Notes: generated by a model not told the origin, from the letters alone. A stretch of DNA of 53,994 nt from Methanoculleus sp. UBA374 (GCA_002508705.1 DAYL01000034.1:127483-181476); one strand, 5' to 3'; shown: positions 25,354-33,667, counted from the first letter of the stretch. Made by a program: numbers and translations.

Positions 25354-25848
25354 ATGAACGAGTCCGGCAAAGAGGGTAAGACCCCGGTCTTCACCCACAT
25401 CGAGAACGACCGCGCGCAGATGGTAGACATCTCGGCAAAGTCCGAGGTCTCCAGGGAAGCGGTTGCAAGCGGGAGGATCTACCTGCGAAACGAGACGCTT
25501 CAGGCTATCCGGGAAGGGACCGTGGTTAAGGGCAATGTGCTTGCGACCGCACGGGTGGCGGCAACCCTCGCGGTGAAAGACACCCCGCGCATCATCCCCA
25601 TGTGCCACCCGATACCTCTCGGGGGCATCATCATCGACTTTGCGGAAGGCGACGGCTATATCGAAGCGACCGCCCGCGTGAAGTCTTACGGGAGGACGGG
25701 CGTCGAGATGGAAGCGCTCACCGGCGTCTCCGTCGCTCTTCTCACCGTCTGGGATATGGTCAAGTCGGCGGAGAAAGACGAAAACGGACAGTATCCGGTC
25801 ACCCGGATCGATGCCGTCCACGTCGTGGAGAAGCGCAAGGGTGTCTAG
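25354..25848 (+). CDS. moaC: cyclic pyranopterin monophosphate synthase MoaC
   Basis: 164 residues. Conserved MCHPIPLGG and the helix VEMEALTGVSVALLTVWDM with KSAEKD(E). Converts the MoaA product to cyclic pyranopterin monophosphate in molybdopterin (and tungstopterin) synthesis. The ATG at 25354 starts the known N-terminus; the frame upstream overlaps nnr. Methanogens need the cofactor for formylmethanofuran dehydrogenase and formate dehydrogenase. Confidence 0.96.
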   Translation: MNESGKEGKTPVFTHIENDRAQMVDISAKSEVSREAVASGRIYLRNETLQAIREGTVVKGNVLATARVAATLAVKDTPRIIPMCHPIPLGGIIIDFAEGDGYIEATARVKSYGRTGVEMEALTGVSVALLTVWDMVKSAEKDENGQYPVTRIDAVHVVEKRKGV

Positions 25849-25978
25849 GTTTTCTTGCGGGCACCTTTCGCCGGCAAAAGGAATCTTTTATCTGTGTTCT
25901 CGCTAACCTGTTAGGAGCCACGGGATACGTCCCGGAAAGGAATGTGGCGGAAACGCTGAACCTGAGGTGATTAAAAGA

Positions 25979-26569
25979 ATGGCAAAGTCAATGTATGCCT
26001 ACGTTCGCGAGGCATGGAAGCGGCCCGGCAGGTCGGAAGTGAACGGTCTCCTCTGGGAGCGCCTCCAGAAGTGGCGGCGCGAGGGGAGTGTCGTGCGCGT
26101 TGAGCACCCGACCCGGATCGACCGGGCCCGCTCGCTTGGATACAAGGCCAAACAGGGCATCGTCGTCGTGCGGGTCAAGATCCGCCGCGGCGGCCGGAGA
26201 AAGCCCCGGTACATCCGCGGGCGCAGAACCGCACGCATGGGCATGCGCCGGATGACCCCGGCAAAGAGCCTGCAGCGCATGGCCGAAGAGCGTGCGTCCC
26301 GAAAGTTCCCGAACATGGAGGCCTTAAACTCCTACTGGGTCGGGGAAGATGGACGGGCCAAGTGGTTTGAGGTGATCCTGGTCGACGGTCATCACCCGGC
26401 GATCCAGAGCGACCGCAACCTCGCATGGCTTGCTAGCCCGGTCCATCGCGGCCGTGCGGAGCGGGGCAAGACCTCCGCCGGCATGAAGGGGCGGGGTATG
26501 CGGGCGCGCGGGCGCGGAACCGAGAAGACCCGGCCGAGCATCCGCTCCAACGCGAACCGCGGCAAATAA
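25979..26569 (+). CDS. rpl15e: ribosomal protein L15e
   Basis: 196 residues, strongly basic. [36 protein letters not shown] and the arginine-rich C-terminus are family signatures. The ATG at 25979 follows the GAGGTGATT ribosome-binding site (25964-25972). A TATA-like CTTTTATC lies at 25884-25891. First gene of the long translation/RNA-processing cluster, but a T-run follows it. Confidence 0.97.
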   Translation: MAKSMYAYVREAWKRPGRSEVNGLLWERLQKWRREGSVVRVEHPTRIDRARSLGYKAKQGIVVVRVKIRRGGRRKPRYIRGRRTARMGMRRMTPAKSLQRMAEERASRKFPNMEALNSYWVGEDGRAKWFEVILVDGHHPAIQSDRNLAWLASPVHRGRAERGKTSAGMKGRGMRARGRGTEKTRPSIRSNANRGK

Positions 26570-26574
26570 CTACC

Positions 26575-26592
26575 TTCTTTTTTTATTAGATA
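26575..26592 (+). terminator. T-rich tract after rpl15e, also promoter-like for rnp3
   Basis: TTCTTTTTTTATTAGATA starts 6 bp after the L15e stop. Seven consecutive T residues (26578-26584) fit archaeal termination, and the same TTTTTATTAG box is 20-25 bp ahead of the rnp3 ATG and could be its TATA element. Confidence 0.5.
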
Positions 26593-26605
26593 CGGTCTAC
26601 CCACG

Positions 26606-27250
26606 ATGAAGATCACAGACGCCAGTGTACATCCCTACCCCGCCGGCGACTCAACGCTTGCACGGATGGCGCTCGAAGCAACAGAACTCGGGTTCGATAG
26701 CATCGTCGCCATCGGTGGGGTAGGGCGTCCGTCTACCGGGCTTAAGGTCCTTCAGGGCGTCGTGATCGATGCCGCATCGCAGAAGGACATCCTCAGGCAG
26801 GTGCGCGAGCCCGCCGTCCGGCGGGCCGACGTGGTCTTCGTCAACGCCGGGGACACCTCTTTCAACCGGGCCGTTGTCGCGATCAAAGAAGTTCACGTCA
26901 TCAGGAATATCCAGGCCACCCGGAGGAATGCCTTTGACCACGTCGCCGCACGGTCGGCGGCGGAGCATGGCGTGGGGGTGGACCTTTCGATGGCTCCCAT
27001 CATCCAGTCCCGCGGGACGAAGCGCCAGAAGACGCTGGAGCGGTATGCGGACATTCTCTCGCTGCAGCGGCGCTACGGCTTTCCACTGACGATATCGTCG
27101 GGCGCACGCTCGATACTCGATCAGCGGTCGGTCCGGGAGGTCCGGGGTCTCTGTGCGCTCTTCGGCATGACGGGGGCGGAAGTGAGTGAGGCCTTCGCAT
27201 CGGTCGACCTGCTCACCGAACCGAAACAGCCCGTAAGGGTGATCAGATGA
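26606..27250 (+). CDS. rnp3: RNase P protein component 3 (Rpp30)
   Basis: 214 residues of the PHP-like TIM-barrel fold. Recognisable pieces are DASVHPYP, GFDSIVAIGG, ATRRNAFDHVAARSAAEHG and IIQSRGTKRQ. It pairs with Rnp2 and stimulates the RNase P RNA in tRNA 5' maturation. ATGA overlap with rnp2. Confidence 0.95.
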   Translation: MKITDASVHPYPAGDSTLARMALEATELGFDSIVAIGGVGRPSTGLKVLQGVVIDAASQKDILRQVREPAVRRADVVFVNAGDTSFNRAVVAIKEVHVIRNIQATRRNAFDHVAARSAAEHGVGVDLSMAPIIQSRGTKRQKTLERYADILSLQRRYGFPLTISSGARSILDQRSVREVRGLCALFGMTGAEVSEAFASVDLLTEPKQPVRVIR

Positions 27251-27729
27251 AACCAAGACCGCCGGCGATGCGGACAAAGCGGCGTTACATCCTGGTGCGG
27301 GTTCTCCCCTATGGAATGGCTGCGGACCCAAAGCGGGTCTACCTCTCGGTCATCGAGGCCGCGTCCTCGCTCCTTGGCGATGCGGTCGTCGGTCTCGCAC
27401 AACCGGCGGTGGTCTTCTGCGATGGTGGATATGCCGTGGTCCGGTGTCGACGGGGAACGGAGAAGGATATCGCGGCTGCGCTTGCAACGGTCACCGCGAT
27501 TGGAAACGAGCGGGCCGCCCTCCGGACGGTCGCCACTTCCGGGACCATCCACGCACTGCGGCGCCGGATGAAGCCGATCCGGCCGCAGAATGAGGCCGGG
27601 GAAGCGGTGTTCGGGGAAACTTATTTCTCGGTGTATCACTATCCTCATCGAAAGGTTGATCTGGTCGAAAAAGGTATTAAGCATCAGAAGTCATTGTTTT
27701 TCACCGAAGCCGATTTGGAGGAACGATAA
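27247..27729 (+). CDS. rnp2: RNase P protein component 2 (Pop5)
   Basis: 160 residues. KRRYILVRVLPYGM at the start and RCRRGTEKDIAAALA are Pop5 hallmarks. Partner of Rnp3 in the catalytic-domain subcomplex. Its stop codon shares a base with the psmA start (TAATG), so the three genes are translationally coupled. Confidence 0.95.
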   Translation: MKPRPPAMRTKRRYILVRVLPYGMAADPKRVYLSVIEAASSLLGDAVVGLAQPAVVFCDGGYAVVRCRRGTEKDIAAALATVTAIGNERAALRTVATSGTIHALRRRMKPIRPQNEAGEAVFGETYFSVYHYPHRKVDLVEKGIKHQKSLFFTEADLEER

Positions 27730-28451
27730 TGCAACCACAATATCAAATGGGATATGACCGGGCGATCACAGTCTTCAGCCCGGATGGAAGGCTCTACCAG
27801 GTTGAGTACGCCAGAGAAGCAGTGAAGCGGGGCACGACGGCCGTGGGAATCAAGTGCAGCGAAGGCGTCGTGCTGATCGTCGATAAACGGGTGACCTCCC
27901 GTCTCCTTGAGCCGGCGTCCATCGAGAAGATCTTCAAGATCGACACACATATCGGTGTGGCATCTTCCGGCCTCGTCGGCGATGCGCGGGCTCTCGTGGA
28001 CAGGGCGCGGGTCGAATCCCAGATCAACCGTGTCTCGTACAACGAGCCGATCAACGTCGAGATTCTCGCAAAAAAGCTCTGCGACCACATGCAGACTTAC
28101 ACTCAGTTCGGCGGTGCACGCCCCTATGGGACCGCTCTCCTGATTGCAGGGATCAGCGACGGGGAGGCCCGGCTGTTTGAGACCGATCCGAGCGGCACGC
28201 TGCTCGAGTACAAAGCGACCGGTATCGGGACGGGGCGGCCCGCGGTCATGAAAGTCTTCGAGGACGAGTACCGGGAGGATGCCGACTTCGCCGACGCCAT
28301 AAGGCTCGGTATCAAGGCTCTCCATGCCGCCACCGAAGGGAAGCTTGACGTGAGCGCCATCGAGATCGGCGTCGTCTCTACCGAGGCCCGGGAGTTCCGG
28401 AAGCTGGAGAAAGAAGAAGTGAAGACCTACGTCGACCAGTTTGAAGAGTGA
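27729..28451 (+). CDS. psmA: proteasome alpha subunit
   Basis: 240 residues. N-terminal gate sequence MGYDRAITVFSPDGRLYQVE and VKRGTTAVGIKCSEGVVL are diagnostic. Forms the heptameric outer rings of the 20S core, gating entry with PAN. Its place between rnp2 and sdo1 is the conserved archaeal order. Confidence 0.98.
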   Translation: MQPQYQMGYDRAITVFSPDGRLYQVEYAREAVKRGTTAVGIKCSEGVVLIVDKRVTSRLLEPASIEKIFKIDTHIGVASSGLVGDARALVDRARVESQINRVSYNEPINVEILAKKLCDHMQTYTQFGGARPYGTALLIAGISDGEARLFETDPSGTLLEYKATGIGTGRPAVMKVFEDEYREDADFADAIRLGIKALHAATEGKLDVSAIEIGVVSTEAREFRKLEKEEVKTYVDQFEE

Positions 28452-28463
28452 GCGGGACCCCCA

Positions 28464-29165
28464 ATGATACCTCTGGATCAGGCAGTTGTAGCGCGGCTTG
28501 AGAGTTACGGAGAGCGGTTTGAAGTGCTTGTCGACCCCGATCAGGCCATGCGCATCCGGCAGGGGGAGGACGTCGAACTGGAGGAGGTCGTAGCGGCCGA
28601 CTCCATCTTCTCGAATGCCGCTCACGCCGAGCGGGCGTCCGATGAGTCCCTTCTGAAGGTCTTCAAGACGACCGAGTTCGAACCGGCCGCACTCCGGATC
28701 ATCAAGAAGGGTGAGATTCATCTCACCTCCGAACAGCGCCGCCACCTTATTGCAGAGAAGCGAAACCGGGTCATCACGTTCATATCGAGGAACGCCGTCA
28801 ATCCGCAGACCGGTTTCCCTCACCCTCCGCAGCGTATCGAACTTGCCATGGAAGAGGCGAGGGTGAGCATCGACCCCTTCAAGTCCGTTGACGAACAGGT
28901 CAAAGAGGTGGTCAAGGCACTCCGTCCCCTCCTCCCCATCCGTTTTGAGGAACTTCGCATCGCCGTAAAGATTCCCGCGGAGTACGCCGCAAGGGCCTAC
29001 GAGATCACGACTGCGGGGACACTTGAACAGGACGAGTGGCAGAAGGATGGTTCCTGGATTGCCGTCGTCAGGATTCCGGCGGGCGCCCAGGATGAGTTCT
29101 ATGATCTGGTGAACAAAGTCTCCAAGGGAAATGCAGAGACCCGGATCGTTGAACGCATGTCGTGA
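28464..29165 (+). CDS. sdo1: ribosome maturation protein Sdo1 (SBDS homologue)
   Basis: 233 residues, three SBDS domains. N-terminal FYSH-like ARLESYGERFEVLVDPDQA, central HLTSEQRRHLIAEKRNRVI, and RNAVNPQTGFPHPPQRIE. Acts in late 50S subunit maturation. In many archaea rrp4, rrp41 and rrp42 follow; here the next gene, 55 bp on, is rpl37ae. Confidence 0.97.
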   Translation: MIPLDQAVVARLESYGERFEVLVDPDQAMRIRQGEDVELEEVVAADSIFSNAAHAERASDESLLKVFKTTEFEPAALRIIKKGEIHLTSEQRRHLIAEKRNRVITFISRNAVNPQTGFPHPPQRIELAMEEARVSIDPFKSVDEQVKEVVKALRPLLPIRFEELRIAVKIPAEYAARAYEITTAGTLEQDEWQKDGSWIAVVRIPAGAQDEFYDLVNKVSKGNAETRIVERMS

Positions 29166-29220
29166 GTAACTATATTAGTCGACAGAACAAAAATTAGAGG
29201 ACATACAAGAGGTACGCGAA

Positions 29221-29511
29221 ATGGCAAATCGCAGACAGAGTGCCAAGGGAAGGGTAGTCGGGAGTTCCGGGCGGTTCGGCCCGAGGTACGGCCGGTTTAT
29301 CCGGAAGAGAATCAACCAGATCGAGGCGGTCTCCCGCGCGAGCCACGCCTGTCCCCGCTGCGATCAGGTGGCGGTCAGGCGTGAGGGAACGGGTATCTGG
29401 ACGTGCCGCAAGTGCGGGTTTAAGTTTGCCGGCGGCAGTTACGTCCCCGAAACGCCTGCGATGCGTGTCGCTGCACGAAGTATCGAGCGTTCGCTGCAGA
29501 AGGAGGGCTAA
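29221..29511 (+). CDS. rpl37ae: ribosomal protein L37Ae
   Basis: 96 residues. Basic N-terminus (GSSGRFGPRYGRFIRKRI) and a four-Cys zinc ribbon: CPRCDQVAVRREGTG and WTCRKCGFKFAGG. Starts with a putative RBS (GAGGTACGCGAA, weak). Followed 6 bp later by rpoP. Confidence 0.97.
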   Translation: MANRRQSAKGRVVGSSGRFGPRYGRFIRKRINQIEAVSRASHACPRCDQVAVRREGTGIWTCRKCGFKFAGGSYVPETPAMRVAARSIERSLQKEG

Positions 29512-29517
29512 TCGGTC

Positions 29518-29649
29518 GTGGCTGCCTATAAATGCGCTCGTTGTAAGCAGAAAGTGGATATCGACGTCAATATACGTTGCCCCTACTGTGGGCACCGGAT
29601 CTTATTCAAAGAGCGCGGCGCTGCAATAAAAGACCTGAAGGCTCGATGA
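29518..29649 (+). CDS. rpoP: RNA polymerase subunit P (Rpb12-like)
   Basis: 43 residues, GTG start. Zinc ribbon [13 protein letters not shown] with [15 protein letters not shown], the whole sequence fitting the archaeal RpoP family. Too short for most gene finders. Its stop overlaps the ATG of the Brix gene (ATGA). In all archaea seen it follows L37Ae. Confidence 0.95.
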   Translation: MAAYKCARCKQKVDIDVNIRCPYCGHRILFKERGAAIKDLKAR

Positions 29650-30050
29650 CGGTCGTCACGACGTCGCGTAAACCGGTCCCGGAAGTGCGTTCCCTCGCCC
29701 GGGATCTGGCGTTCGCGATCGGCGGGGAGTATGTCACCCGTGGCAAGGCGGGCATGGGCGACCTCATTTCCCTTGATGAGTCGGTTGTGATCGTCTCCCG
29801 GTCGGGTCCTTTTTTTCTCATCCAGGTCTTCTCGAATGAAGAATCGGTGGCGGAGATCCCTGTTAAATCGTTCACCGTCGAGGAGCGGGGCGGGGTGCTT
29901 GCCCGCGGGCTCTTCGTCTCGGACCGCTCCGTCTGTGAGGCGCTTGGGGGTCAGATCGCCGTCACGTTTGCCGGTGATACTCTTCCCGAGCACCGTATCG
30001 CCTTTGACGGGACACAACGAAAGCACTATATCCTGAAGGTTGTCCCCTGA
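29646..30050 (+). CDS. Brix-domain rRNA-processing protein
   Basis: 134 residues. [20 protein letters not shown] is the Brix/IMP4 N-terminal strand-helix, followed by [19 protein letters not shown] and the C-terminal [15 protein letters not shown]. Homologues of yeast Imp4-type factors assist ribosome biogenesis. The ATG at 29646 overlaps rpoP; the earlier open frame overlaps rpoP entirely. Confidence 0.9.
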   Translation: MTVVTTSRKPVPEVRSLARDLAFAIGGEYVTRGKAGMGDLISLDESVVIVSRSGPFFLIQVFSNEESVAEIPVKSFTVEERGGVLARGLFVSDRSVCEALGGQIAVTFAGDTLPEHRIAFDGTQRKHYILKVVP

Positions 30051-30331
30051 TGCACTCGGCAACGTTCCGGTTCACGGTCGATGACGTCCGTGCCCTTTAT
30101 CTCTCCGTCTGTCAGGAGATGGGCGACGTAGGCGACCGTTCGTCCGTCCGTGTGCGGCTCGAAGGTGCCGATACGCTCGTTCTTGAGGTGACCGCCGCCG
30201 ACATACCGGCACTCCGTGCGGCCCTCAACACCTGGCTGCGGCTGATCAACATCGCAATTGAGATGCGGGAGATCGTCGTAGCGACCTTGCCCTCTCGGGT
30301 CCGGGTGAAATGGGTCGCCGATGAACCCTGA
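30050..30331 (+). CDS. pcc1: KEOPS complex subunit Pcc1
   Basis: 93 residues. FRFTVDDVRALYLSVCQEMG and RAALNTWLRLINIAIEM match the Pcc1/Cgi121-partner fold that dimerises in KEOPS, the complex that makes t6A37 on tRNAs. The gene shares a base with the end of the Brix gene. Archaeal gene order Brix-Pcc1-prefoldin beta is common. Confidence 0.9.
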   Translation: MHSATFRFTVDDVRALYLSVCQEMGDVGDRSSVRVRLEGADTLVLEVTAADIPALRAALNTWLRLINIAIEMREIVVATLPSRVRVKWVADEP

Positions 30332-30375
30332 CGGCGTTCTCTTCCCCCGACCCTCACCTTTTATTGGTTTCACGC

Positions 30376-30421
30376 CCTATCATGTAGAGATAGGATGGGG
30401 GAACGGGGCGGCTCCCCGTTC
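30376..30421 (+). other. two tandem hairpins ahead of prefoldin beta
   Basis: CCTATC (30376-30381) pairs with GATAGG (30389-30394), and GAACGGGG (30401-30408) pairs with CCCCGTTC (30414-30421) with loop CGGCT. Upstream CCTTTTATTGG (30357-30367) could be a TATA box. A leader or terminator role is possible; no T-run follows. Confidence 0.4.
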
Positions 30422-30474
30422 GCCATGCGAAATATTGTTACCCATCTTCGTCCCATTTCAGGAGGGTCATGTAT

Positions 30475-30840
30475 ATGGAGAATATCCCACCGAAAGTCCA
30501 GAACCAGCTGGCGATGCTCCAGCAGATGCAGCAGCAGTTGCAGACCGTGGTCTCACAGAAAGCCCAGTATGAACTGACGATCCGCGAGGCCAGGCGGGCG
30601 GTCGAGGATCTCGGCGACGTCCCGGAGGATGCGGCTGTATTCATGAACGTCGGCAGCGTCATGATGCAGAAGAGCAGGGAGCAGGTACTCGCTTCCTTAA
30701 ACGAGCGCATTGAAACGCTCGAGCTTCGGGTCAAGTCGCTTGAAAAACAGGAGAAAGCCCTGCAGGGCAGGTTTGAACAACTCTCTTCACAGGTCCGGGA
30801 GGCACTGGAAGGAAAGCAGAAGCCTCCCGAAGCTTCCTGA
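30475..30840 (+). CDS. pfdB: prefoldin beta subunit
   Basis: 121 residues, long coiled coils at both ends (MLQQMQQQLQTVVSQKAQY and ERIETLELRVKSLEKQEKAL) around the beta hairpin with VFMNVGSVM. Chaperone hexamer that hands nonnative proteins to the thermosome. The ATG at 30475 is preferred: GGAGGG (30461-30466) is 8 bp ahead, while the ATG at 30469 is too close to it. Confidence 0.95.
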   Translation: MENIPPKVQNQLAMLQQMQQQLQTVVSQKAQYELTIREARRAVEDLGDVPEDAAVFMNVGSVMMQKSREQVLASLNERIETLELRVKSLEKQEKALQGRFEQLSSQVREALEGKQKPPEAS

Positions 30841-30878
30841 ATTCAAAATCTTTTGGCGGGCAAAAAGGAGTGGGTTCA

Positions 30879-32435
30879 TTACTCCTGCTCGCGGTCGCTC
30901 TTTCGCGTCCGGCAGACCAGGTTGATCGCATTGACCACTGCTTCGACCGACGCGAGGACGATATCGTCATTTGAGGCGCTGGCATCAAAGACCCGGCCCC
31001 GTTCGTCCTCGACGGCGATGGTGACATGCCCCAGGGCATCCGTACCCCCGGAGATCGCCTCGATGTTGAACTCTTTTAAGTGAACCGGAGCCGGGATGAT
31101 GCCGAGGATTGCCCGCACGGCCGCGTCCACCGGTCCGTTGCCGACGCTTGAGAAGATGTGCTCGTCTCCGTTGACGATTGCCCTGACGCTGGCCGTCGGG
31201 ATCACGTGGTTGCCGGTCATTATAGCGACGTCCTGGAGGTGCAGGGTCTTTTCATCGGGGGTAAGTTGCATGACGCTTTCGGCGATCTCGTAGAGATCAG
31301 CGTCCGTCACCCGTTTGCCCTTGCCGGCAATTGCCTTTACCCGCAGGACGATCTCGTCGAGTTGCGCGTCGGCAGGCTCTATATGCACCTCGGCCAGCAT
31401 CTGCCTGACCGCATGCCTGCCCGCATGTTTGCCGAGTTTCAGCCTGCGCCGGTGACCGACCATCTCCGGGGTCATGATCCCGGGCTCAAACGTGTCCGAC
31501 CGGGCGATCACACCGTGTGAATGGATCCCGCTCTCGTGAGCAAAGGCGTTTTCACCGACGATCGGCTGCGTGGCGGGAATGCTCATTCCCGCGTAGCGTG
31601 CAACGAGCCTCGAGGTTTCCACAAGACTCGCCGTTTTGATGCCGGTATCGATCCCGTAGATGGACGAGAGGGCCATTACCGTCTGTGCGAGGTCCGCGTT
31701 ACCCGCCCGCTCGCCGATGCCGTTCACCGTCACCTGCACCTGTGAGGCGCCGGCCTCGACCGCCGCGATGGTGTTTGCCACCGCAAGTCCGAAGTCGTTG
31801 TGGCAGTGGACGTCGATCGGGCAGTTCACCTCCTCCTCGATCCGGGTGATGAGGCGCTTCATGGCCGCCGGCGTGATCACGCCGACGGTATCGGGGACGT
31901 TGATGACCGTGGCCCCGGCCTCCACCGCAACGCGGTAGACCTCCATCAGGTAGTCCCAGTCGGTCCTCGTGGCGTCCATCGCGGAGAACATGCACTGGCC
32001 GACGTGGTCGCGGGTGTATGCGATGATATCGCCGGTGGCGCGAAGGACCTCCTCGCGTGTCTTCCGGATCGTGTACTCGCGCTGAACGTCGGACGTCGGG
32101 ATGAAGACATGGACCAGATCGACGTCGCAGTCGATGCATGCATCCACATCGGCCGGGAGCGCCCGTGCAAGGCCGCAGACCCGGGCATCCAGCCCGAGAC
32201 CCTTGATGGCTTTGACGATCTCGCGTTCGGCGGTGGAGGAGGCTGGAAAGCCTGCTTCTATGGCGTGTACCCCGATATCGGAGAGGTGCTGTGCAATTCC
32301 GAGTTTCTCTTCAAGCGTGAATGAGATGCCCGGCGTCTGTTCTCCGTCGCGCAACGTGGTGTCGAAAACGGTGACGTTCTTTTTCGCACGGCTATCGGTG
32401 AAGAAAACAGTACGCTTCAGCGTTCCCAGGTGCAT
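30879..32435 (-). CDS. leuA: 2-isopropylmalate synthase family enzyme (LeuA)
   Basis: 518 residues, DRE-TIM metallolyase. VFDTTLRDGEQTPG carries the DRE catalytic motif, HCHNDFGLAVANT the metal His residues, and GERAGNA and HESGIHSHGV follow. The C-terminal about 130 residues form the LeuA dimer regulatory domain (DVAIMTGNHVIPTASVRAIV), so it is LeuA or citramalate synthase rather than the shorter AksA homocitrate synthase. It joins 2-oxoisovalerate and acetyl-CoA in leucine synthesis. Paralogue specificity cannot be settled by eye. Divergent from tRNA-Tyr. Confidence 0.85.
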   Translation of the reverse strand: MHLGTLKRTVFFTDSRAKKNVTVFDTTLRDGEQTPGISFTLEEKLGIAQHLSDIGVHAIEAGFPASSTAEREIVKAIKGLGLDARVCGLARALPADVDACIDCDVDLVHVFIPTSDVQREYTIRKTREEVLRATGDIIAYTRDHVGQCMFSAMDATRTDWDYLMEVYRVAVEAGATVINVPDTVGVITPAAMKRLITRIEEEVNCPIDVHCHNDFGLAVANTIAAVEAGASQVQVTVNGIGERAGNADLAQTVMALSSIYGIDTGIKTASLVETSRLVARYAGMSIPATQPIVGENAFAHESGIHSHGVIARSDTFEPGIMTPEMVGHRRRLKLGKHAGRHAVRQMLAEVHIEPADAQLDEIVLRVKAIAGKGKRVTDADLYEIAESVMQLTPDEKTLHLQDVAIMTGNHVIPTASVRAIVNGDEHIFSSVGNGPVDAAVRAILGIIPAPVHLKEFNIEAISGGTDALGHVTIAVEDERGRVFDASASNDDIVLASVEAVVNAINLVCRTRKSDREQE

Positions 32436-32524
32436 CAGCGTTTGTAGAATTCATACTTATCCATTGTTTAAGGGTGTATTTATAGCCTGATGTCCCGCCC
32501 GTGCGGTACCTGAGAGATTTGACG

Positions 32525-32562
32525 AAATATTTAACTACTACTCGCTCTAACATTGTTAGAGC
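32525..32562 (+). promoter_or_regulatory. TATA box and dyad ahead of tRNA-Tyr
   Basis: AAATATTTAA (32525-32534) is a TATA box about 34 bp ahead of the tRNA. A perfect 19-bp dyad GCTCTAACATTGTTAGAGC (32544-32562, 8-bp arms) covers the expected start of transcription. It may be an operator or form a 5' leader hairpin that RNase P removes. Confidence 0.6.
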
Positions 32563-32567
32563 AGAGA

Positions 32568-32674
32568 CCCGCCTTAACTCAGACTGGTAGAGTGCGCGGC
32601 TGTAGTATAGTCTTCGCTCTCGGGCGAACTGCGCGGCTACCGCGATGTCCCCGGTTCGAATCCGGGAGGCGGGA
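32568..32674 (+). tRNA. tRNA-Tyr (GTA) with 33-nt intron
   Basis: Acceptor CCCGCCT/AGGCGGG, anticodon stem CGCGG/CCGCG, T arm CCCGG-TTCGAAT-CCGGG, discriminator A. The loop CTGTAG-A is broken after base 37 by about 33 nt (TATAGTCTTCG...GCGCGGCT), the standard archaeal intron site cut at a bulge-helix-bulge. Mature length 74 nt. Confidence 0.93.
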
Positions 32675-32691
32675 TCCCCAGACAAAGAAGT

Positions 32692-32764
32692 GCCCAGGTA
32701 GTGTAGTGGCCTATCATGACGGCCTGTCACGCCGTCGACACGGATTCGAATTCCGTCCTGGGCG
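32692..32764 (+). tRNA. tRNA-Asp (GTC anticodon)
   Basis: 73 nt. Acceptor GCCCAGG/CCTGGGC, anticodon stem ACGGC/GCCGT with loop CTGTCAC (anticodon GTC), T loop TTCGAAT. It starts 17 bp after tRNA-Tyr and lacks its own TATA box, so the two are probably co-transcribed. Confidence 0.95.
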
Positions 32765-32769
32765 TCAAA

Positions 32770-32777
32770 TTTTTTTT
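32770..32777 (+). terminator. T8 run after tRNA-Asp
   Basis: Eight T residues begin 5 bp after the tRNA-Asp 3' end, the usual archaeal terminator pattern for stable RNA genes. Confidence 0.7.
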
Positions 32778-32857
32778 ATCTCTGGCGTTGAACGGAGTGT
32801 ATCTTCGCCGGGATGCTGCCGGTCGGTTCCTCCTTCGGGCATCCGCAGTCTGTAGAT

Positions 32858-32868
32858 AAATATATATA
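32858..32868 (+). promoter_or_regulatory. TATA box for micro-membrane protein
   Basis: AAATATATATA, 22 bp upstream of the ATG at 32891. At the normal 25-bp spacing transcription would start at or within a few bases of the start codon, which implies a leaderless mRNA. Confidence 0.7.
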
Positions 32869-32890
32869 CCCGAATGCAATACCCGGTGTC

Positions 32891-33016
32891 ATGCACGCTC
32901 TGGCGAAATGGATTGAGAGTGATTCTGTATTTGACACTCTGGGGTTACTCATCCTCGGAACCGGTCTCTTTGTTCTCGTAAGTTTGACGATATACGCCTG
33001 CGGGTTTCTGACCTGA
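32891..33016 (+). CDS. 41-residue single-pass membrane protein
   Basis: Sequence begins MHALAKWIESDSVFDTLG and ends with a hydrophobic helix (LLILGTGLFVLVSLTIYACG). The strong TATA box just upstream fixes the start here rather than at the longer frame from 32813. One TM helix, short cytosolic or exported tail, one Cys near the end. No family recognised; short single-pass proteins of this sort are often accessory subunits or regulators. Confidence 0.65.
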   Translation: MHALAKWIESDSVFDTLGLLILGTGLFVLVSLTIYACGFLT

Positions 33017-33118
33017 CGGCCGGAGTCCTGCCGCGGACCCCGGCGGCCTGGCCTGATACTTATTATGCATCCCCCTCAAATACTGTAAACAACGTTGTGT
33101 TTGTGGATGTGACCTGTG

Positions 33119-33649
33119 ATGACTCTTGATCCACCGCCATGCCCGGAAGACGATTGTTCCCGTATGCAGGACCTGCGCGCTCTTCTTTCCCGACTCACTG
33201 ACCCGGATAAAGCGGTTCGGGCGGAAGCGATGCACGGGCTTGCCGCAATCGGAAAACCGGCGATACCTGCCTGCATAGCCTTACTGCAGAACGACGACTG
33301 GAAGGTGCGCTACCGTGGGGCGGAAGCCCTCGGCCTCGTCGGTGACGGCGAAGCGTATGCGCCCCTCGTCGCGGCCCTCGACGACGCAAAAGACCATGTC
33401 CGTTATATGGCGGCGAAGGGCCTCGGCCTCGTCGGCGACCCGCGTGCGGTCGCGCACCTCGGGGTCATGCAGCACGACGAGAACGAGTTTGTGCGGCGGA
33501 GCGCCGCCCGTTCCCTCGGGAAGATCGGCGGTGAGGAGGCGCTCGGGGCGCTCCGGGCTGCCCTCAAAGACGAGACTGCCGACGGCGTTCGTGCGGCAAT
33601 CCTTGCGGCGCTCCGCGATGCGGGAGCGGACGGGACGTCTTCTTCGTGA
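33119..33649 (+). CDS. HEAT-repeat (PBS-lyase type) protein
   Basis: 176 residues. Four to five HEAT-like helical repeats: MHGLAAIGKPAIPACIALL, YRGAEALGLVGDGEAYAPLV, YMAAKGLGLVGDPRAVAHL, RSAARSLGKIGGEEALGAL. A Cys pair (CPEDDC) precedes them. Such solenoids bind other proteins; a partner is not evident. The start is the ATG at 33119 after a GTG at 33116. Ends 18 bp from the convergent PP2C gene. Confidence 0.85.
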   Translation: MTLDPPPCPEDDCSRMQDLRALLSRLTDPDKAVRAEAMHGLAAIGKPAIPACIALLQNDDWKVRYRGAEALGLVGDGEAYAPLVAALDDAKDHVRYMAAKGLGLVGDPRAVAHLGVMQHDENEFVRRSAARSLGKIGGEEALGALRAALKDETADGVRAAILAALRDAGADGTSSS

Positions 33650-33667
33650 CCCGGGTCGGTGATCCGG

